This document shows positions 4,513 to 7,560 of a stretch of DNA of 7,560 nucleotides, piece after piece. The DNA lies in NCBI GenBank assembly GCA_022795575.1, contig JAAWGY010000103.1, positions 1 to 7,560 of the forward strand, given 5' to 3'. Made by a program: the position numbers and the translations under genes. A model generated the notes under the pieces. It saw only the letters and a list, made by a program, of their open reading frames with translations. It searched no databases and had not been told where the DNA came from. This DNA comes from Angelakisella sp. (lineage in GTDB: Bacteria; Bacillota; Clostridia; Oscillospirales; Ruminococcaceae). The stretch's first letter is position 1, and the number at the start of each line of letters is the position of its first letter.

Positions 4513-6237
4513 TTGCGTCACTTTTCCCTGCGCAACCGGGGAGAGGGGGTGCGGCCCGGGGAGCTGGCCCCCACCCTGATCTGGCTTGTGACGGCGGCGG
4601 TGCTGGCCTTCGCCGTGGTCTATCCCTCGGTGGTGCTGATTCTAAACAGCTTTAAGACCCCGGCGGGGTACGGCCTGGAAAACTATCTTTCGGTGCTCCG
4701 GGACAGGGGCATCGCCGCCAGCGTCTGGAACAGCGCCCGGGTGGTGCTGCCCAGCACCCTTTTTTCCACCGCCCTGGGGGTGTTCCTGGCCTGGGCGGTG
4801 GTGCGCACCGACGTCCCCGGCAAGGGGCTTTGGCGCTCATTATTGGCCATCCCCTACCTGATCCCGCCCTTTATCGGGGCCATTGCCTGGACCTTTCTGC
4901 TGGGGCCGGTGGGGACCTTTAACGAGCTGTACATGGCCCTTACCGGCAGCCCGGACCCCTTGGTGAACATCTACAGCCTGGGGGGGATGGTGTTTGTGAT
5001 GACCATCTACCGCTACGCCGTCCCCTATGTGGTGGTGCTCCCCGCCATGCGCAAGGTAAACGCCGCGGTGGAGGAGGCGGCCCGAGTCTCCGGGGCGGGG
5101 CCCTGGCGGACCCTCCGGGACATCACCCTGCCCCTCCTCACCCCCTCCATCCTGGGGGCCACCCTTTTGGTGTTTATGTTCATCCTGGCGGATTTCGGCG
5201 TCTCGGCGGTGCTGGGTGCCCCCAACCGCATCTACCTTGTCACCACCCAGATCTACGCCATCATCAACCGCCCGGATCTGCCCGGCAACCTCCAGCTGGC
5301 CTCGGCCTACTCGCTGCTGCTGGCGGTCTTTGGGGTGGCGGGGCTGGCCCTCTACAACCGGGTGCTGGCCGCCCAAAAGTATGTGGTGGTGGGGGGCAAG
5401 GGGGGCTCGGTCCAGCCCACCCATTTGGGCGGGGCCCGGTGGGGGCTCTTCGCCGTCCTGGCCCTGGTCTTTGCCGTCACCACCCTGGCCCCCATCCTGG
5501 CCACCCTTACCACCGCCTTTACCAAGACCTTTGGCCTCCCCTTTGGCCCGGACAACCTCACCACCCGCAACTTCGCCCGGCTCCTCACCATCCGCAACAT
5601 CAGCCGGGCCTTTCGCAACAGCCTCTTCCTCTCCGCCGCCTCGGCCCTGATTGTGACGGTGACGGCCCTGGCGGTGGCCTATGTGGCCATCCGGGGCGGG
5701 ATCCGGAGGTTTTGGGGGGTGCGGCTGATGCAGACCATGGTGACGGTGCCCTATGCCGTGCCGGGCACCATCATCGCCCTGGCCATGATCCTGGCCTTCG
5801 CCCAGCCCCTGCCCCTTACCGGCTTGCGGCTCTACGGCACCATCTGGATCCTGCTGGTGGCCTATGCGGCCCGGTTTATGAACCTGGGGTACAACAACAT
5901 CTCCGGGGCCATCGCCCAAATCGACAGCTCCCTGGAGGAGGCCTCCCGGTGCGCCGGGGCCAGCCATCTCCGGGCCTTCTCCACCATTATGCTGCCCCTC
6001 CTGAAGCCCAGCCTTTACAGCTCCTTCTTCCTGGTGGTGGCCCCCACCCTCTCGGAGATCACCCTGTCCTCGCTGCTGTGGAGCGTGGGCAACGAAACCA
6101 TCGGCACGGTGGTCTTTTCCACCCAGGAGGAGGGGAAGATCCTGCTGACGGCGTCCCTGGCGGTGATCCTGATCACCGTGGTGGTGGTCATCAACTACCT
6201 GGTGCGGTACCTGAGCCGGGGGGATATGGGGATATAG
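4513..6237 (+). CDS. Fused two-domain ABC permease, FbpB/ThiP type
   Basis: A 574-residue inner-membrane permease with two tandem binding-protein-dependent transport domains in one chain, the COG1178 layout seen in iron(III) and thiamine importers. Each half has several hydrophobic segments: roughly 23-46, 77-99, 112-131, 155-178, 212-235 and 263-283 in the first; 311-333, 370-394, 405-431, 440-458, 500-520 and 546-565 in the second. Each half carries its own ATPase-coupling EAA loop: EEAARVSGAG (187-196, then LPLLTPS) and EEASRCAGAS (475-484, then LPLLKPS). Two EAA loops imply it can form the whole translocation path alone. Translation starts at TTG 4513; GGGGGAG (4500-4506) lies six bases upstream and no better start is near. 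It should work with the upstream binding protein. No ATPase gene is adjacent. Confidence 0.92.
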   Translation: MRHFSLRNRGEGVRPGELAPTLIWLVTAAVLAFAVVYPSVVLILNSFKTPAGYGLENYLSVLRDRGIAASVWNSARVVLPSTLFSTALGVFLAWAVVRTDVPGKGLWRSLLAIPYLIPPFIGAIAWTFLLGPVGTFNELYMALTGSPDPLVNIYSLGGMVFVMTIYRYAVPYVVVLPAMRKVNAAVEEAARVSGAGPWRTLRDITLPLLTPSILGATLLVFMFILADFGVSAVLGAPNRIYLVTTQIYAIINRPDLPGNLQLASAYSLLLAVFGVAGLALYNRVLAAQKYVVVGGKGGSVQPTHLGGARWGLFAVLALVFAVTTLAPILATLTTAFTKTFGLPFGPDNLTTRNFARLLTIRNISRAFRNSLFLSAASALIVTVTALAVAYVAIRGGIRRFWGVRLMQTMVTVPYAVPGTIIALAMILAFAQPLPLTGLRLYGTIWILLVAYAARFMNLGYNNISGAIAQIDSSLEEASRCAGASHLRAFSTIMLPLLKPSLYSSFFLVVAPTLSEITLSSLLWSVGNETIGTVVFSTQEEGKILLTASLAVILITVVVVINYLVRYLSRGDMGI

Positions 6238-6288
6238 CGGCCTGCATCCTCCCGCCCGAAACACAGCCCCCGAAAGAGGTGTAACAAA

Positions 6289-6876
6289 ATGTCCCAGTGG
6301 AAAAACGAGGTGGAGGGGATCGCCCGGGAGATGTCCCGGGCCCCTCAGATCCAGCCGGAGGAGATCCCGGACCTGGAGATCTACATGGACCAGCTGACCA
6401 CCTACCTGGATAAGCGGCTGAGCTTCTACAGCCGGGAGGCGGAGGCCCCCTTTATCACCCGGTCGATGGTGAACAACTACAGCAAGGCAAGGCTGCTGCC
6501 GCCGCCGGTCTCCAAGCGCTACAGCCGTATCCATATGATGGTGCTGTCCCTTATCTGCCAGCTGAAGCGGCTCTTTACCATCCAGGACCTGGGGCGGCTG
6601 CTGGCCCCGGTGTCCCAGGAAAAGCAGGCCGAGGGCCTCTACCGCCTCTTTCTGGAGGCCCAGCGGGAGGTCTTTGCCCACACCCCGGAGATGACCAGGG
6701 AGCTGCTGGCCCCCCGGGACGAGGAGGGGGACGGCCTGGAGGAGAAATCCGCCCTGGTGGTGCAGCTGGCGGTGCGGGCCCAGCGGGACCTGCTGCTGGC
6801 GGAGCGCATCCTGGACACCATGGAGACCCCGGCGGAGCAGGAGCGCCGGGAGAAGAAGCGGAAAAAGGGAAGTTGA
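6289..6876 (+). CDS. DUF1836 protein with MerR-like helix-turn-helix segment
   Basis: A 195-residue protein of the DUF1836 family, function unknown. The diagnostic block is at 56-93: ITRSMVNNYSKARLLPPP, then KRYSRIHMMVLSLICQLK. It reads like the recognition helix and wing of a MerR-type DNA-binding domain (an 'xxxNYxKxxLLPPP..KRYS' pattern), so a transcriptional regulator is my inference. Residues 98-175 are predicted mostly helical. The C-terminus is a basic tail (RREKKRKKGS, 186-195). AGAGGTG (6275-6281) lies seven bases before ATG 6289, an almost perfect Shine-Dalgarno match. The 51-base gap after the permease holds no visible terminator, so it may be co-transcribed with the importer and might regulate it. 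That link is unproven. The stop codon overlaps the promoter of the next gene. Confidence 0.82.
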   Translation: MSQWKNEVEGIAREMSRAPQIQPEEIPDLEIYMDQLTTYLDKRLSFYSREAEAPFITRSMVNNYSKARLLPPPVSKRYSRIHMMVLSLICQLKRLFTIQDLGRLLAPVSQEKQAEGLYRLFLEAQREVFAHTPEMTRELLAPRDEEGDGLEEKSALVVQLAVRAQRDLLLAERILDTMETPAEQERREKKRKKGS

Positions 6877-6901
6877 CGGCCCGGCGGAAAACCGGTACAA
6901 T
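6873..6901 (+). promoter_or_regulatory. Near-consensus housekeeping promoter for the nuclease gene
   Basis: TTGACG (6873-6878, 5 of 6) and TACAAT (6896-6901, 5 of 6) are separated by exactly 17 bases. The -35 box contains the TGA stop codon of the DUF1836 gene. Initiation would be expected near 6908, only about 11 bases before the chosen start codon, so most of the G-rich ribosome binding site at 6903-6910 would be missing from that transcript. Confidence 0.65.
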
Positions 6902-6918
6902 AAAGGGGGGCGATGACG

Positions 6919-7560
6919 ATGACCCGGACAGAGCACAGCCCAAAGGAGCTGGAGCGCATCCGGCGGTACCGCCTGATTGACGACACCTTTCTCTCGGTGG
7001 TGTTCCAGGATAAGGAGTGCACCCAGCTGCTCATCCGGTGCGTCCTCCAGCGGGAGGACCTGACGGTAATCCAGGTGCGGACCCAGCGGGAGCTGAAAAA
7101 CCTGTGGGGCCGTTCGGTGCGGCTGGACGTCCTGGCCGCCGACGAGGCGGGGAACCTCTACAACATCGAGGTGCAGCGCAGCGACAGCGGCGCAGCCCGC
7201 CGCCGCGCCCGGTACAACAGCAGCCTGCTGGACGCCCACGTTACCGAGCCGGGGGAGGAGTACGAGGCGCTGGCGGAAAGCTACGTCATCTTCATCACCG
7301 AAAACGACTACTTCCGCCAGGGGCTGCCCATGTATCACATTGAGCGGGTGGTCCAGGAGACGGGGGAGCTCTTCGCGGACGGGGAGCATATCATCTATGT
7401 CAACGGCCAGTACCGGGGCCCGGACCCGGTGGGGGAGCTGATGCACGACTTTTTCTGCCAAGACCCGGCAGAGATGTCCTTCCCCCTGCTGGCCCGGAAT
7501 GTCCGCTACTACAAGGACGACGCAGAAGGGGTGGATTATATGTGCAGGATCTCGGAGGAG
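6919..7560 (+). CDS. Rpn/PDDEXK_2-family nuclease ('transposase'), 3' truncated
   Basis: The first 214 codons are open to the window edge; the true end lies outside. The sequence fits the Rpn/PD-(D/E)XK nuclease family, often annotated as a putative transposase; members can cut DNA and promote recombination (family knowledge). The catalytic core is visible. An N-terminal segment, RRYRLIDDTFLSVVFQDKE (15-33), matches the family's 'D..FK.VF..K' opening. SVRLDVLA (66-73) holds Asp70 and LYNIEVQR (80-87) holds Glu84 and Gln86. The family commonly has E-x-Q in place of E-x-K. Later segments (YVIFITEN, about 122-129; IIYVNG, 158-163) are also typical. ATG 6919 is preferred over ATG 6913 because AAAGGGGGG (6902-6910) then sits eight bases upstream. 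Its own promoter precedes it. No terminal inverted repeats are visible, so it is not evidently an insertion sequence. Confidence 0.85.
   Translation, partial: MTRTEHSPKELERIRRYRLIDDTFLSVVFQDKECTQLLIRCVLQREDLTVIQVRTQRELKNLWGRSVRLDVLAADEAGNLYNIEVQRSDSGAARRRARYNSSLLDAHVTEPGEEYEALAESYVIFITENDYFRQGLPMYHIERVVQETGELFADGEHIIYVNGQYRGPDPVGELMHDFFCQDPAEMSFPLLARNVRYYKDDAEGVDYMCRISEE

Noticed and set aside
4840..7461. 873-codon minus-strand open frame over the permease, DUF1836 and nuclease genes
   Set aside because: Same shadow effect: low-complexity Gly/His/Gln/Asp sequence antisense to recognisable proteins, with no ribosome binding site case.
6919..7560. Complete insertion sequence around the Rpn-type gene
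   Set aside because: No terminal inverted repeats or target duplication visible in the window, and the promoter region runs seamlessly out of the DUF1836 gene. The family name 'transposase' is not evidence of an IS.

Overview
The window is GC-rich DNA with strong G/C third-position bias, consistent with a high-GC gut Clostridia member (Oscillospiraceae/Flavonifractor-like; an inference from protein style and base composition, not a search). All real genes lie on the + strand. Upstream of obgE is a 452-base gene-free stretch rich in inverted repeats. Next come two separately promoted blocks, and a third gene at the right edge has its own promoter.

Block 1 (453-3054) is a tight operon: the ribosome-associated GTPase ObgE, the 23S rRNA-maturing Mini-ribonuclease III (MrnC), and a YitT-family membrane protein with a C-terminal DUF2179 domain. 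The first two fit ribosome biogenesis. The third is probably co-transcribed, because it follows 13 bases later with a strong ribosome binding site, but it has no obvious functional link.

Block 2 (about 3121-6876) starts at an extended -10 promoter preceded by a perfect DnaA-box 9-mer and followed by a roughly 200-base hairpin-rich leader. It encodes an AfuA/FbpA-type lipoprotein substrate-binding protein, then (after a strong intercistronic hairpin) a fused two-domain FbpB/ThiP-type permease with a TTG start, then a DUF1836 protein with a MerR-like helix-turn-helix segment. No ABC ATPase gene is present in the window, so the importer must borrow one or have it encoded elsewhere.

At the right edge is a PD-(D/E)XK nuclease of the Rpn/PDDEXK_2 'transposase' family, cut by the window end. 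A near-consensus promoter overlaps the stop codon of the DUF1836 gene, so the nuclease gene can be transcribed on its own, possibly with a very short leader.

The most unexplained part is the region upstream of obgE (81-420). It holds a long-range 11-bp stem, a set of mutually exclusive hairpins and a terminator-like end, and is a candidate structured RNA, cis-regulatory leader or dispersed repeat. No CRISPR array, tRNA, rRNA or complete insertion sequence was seen.
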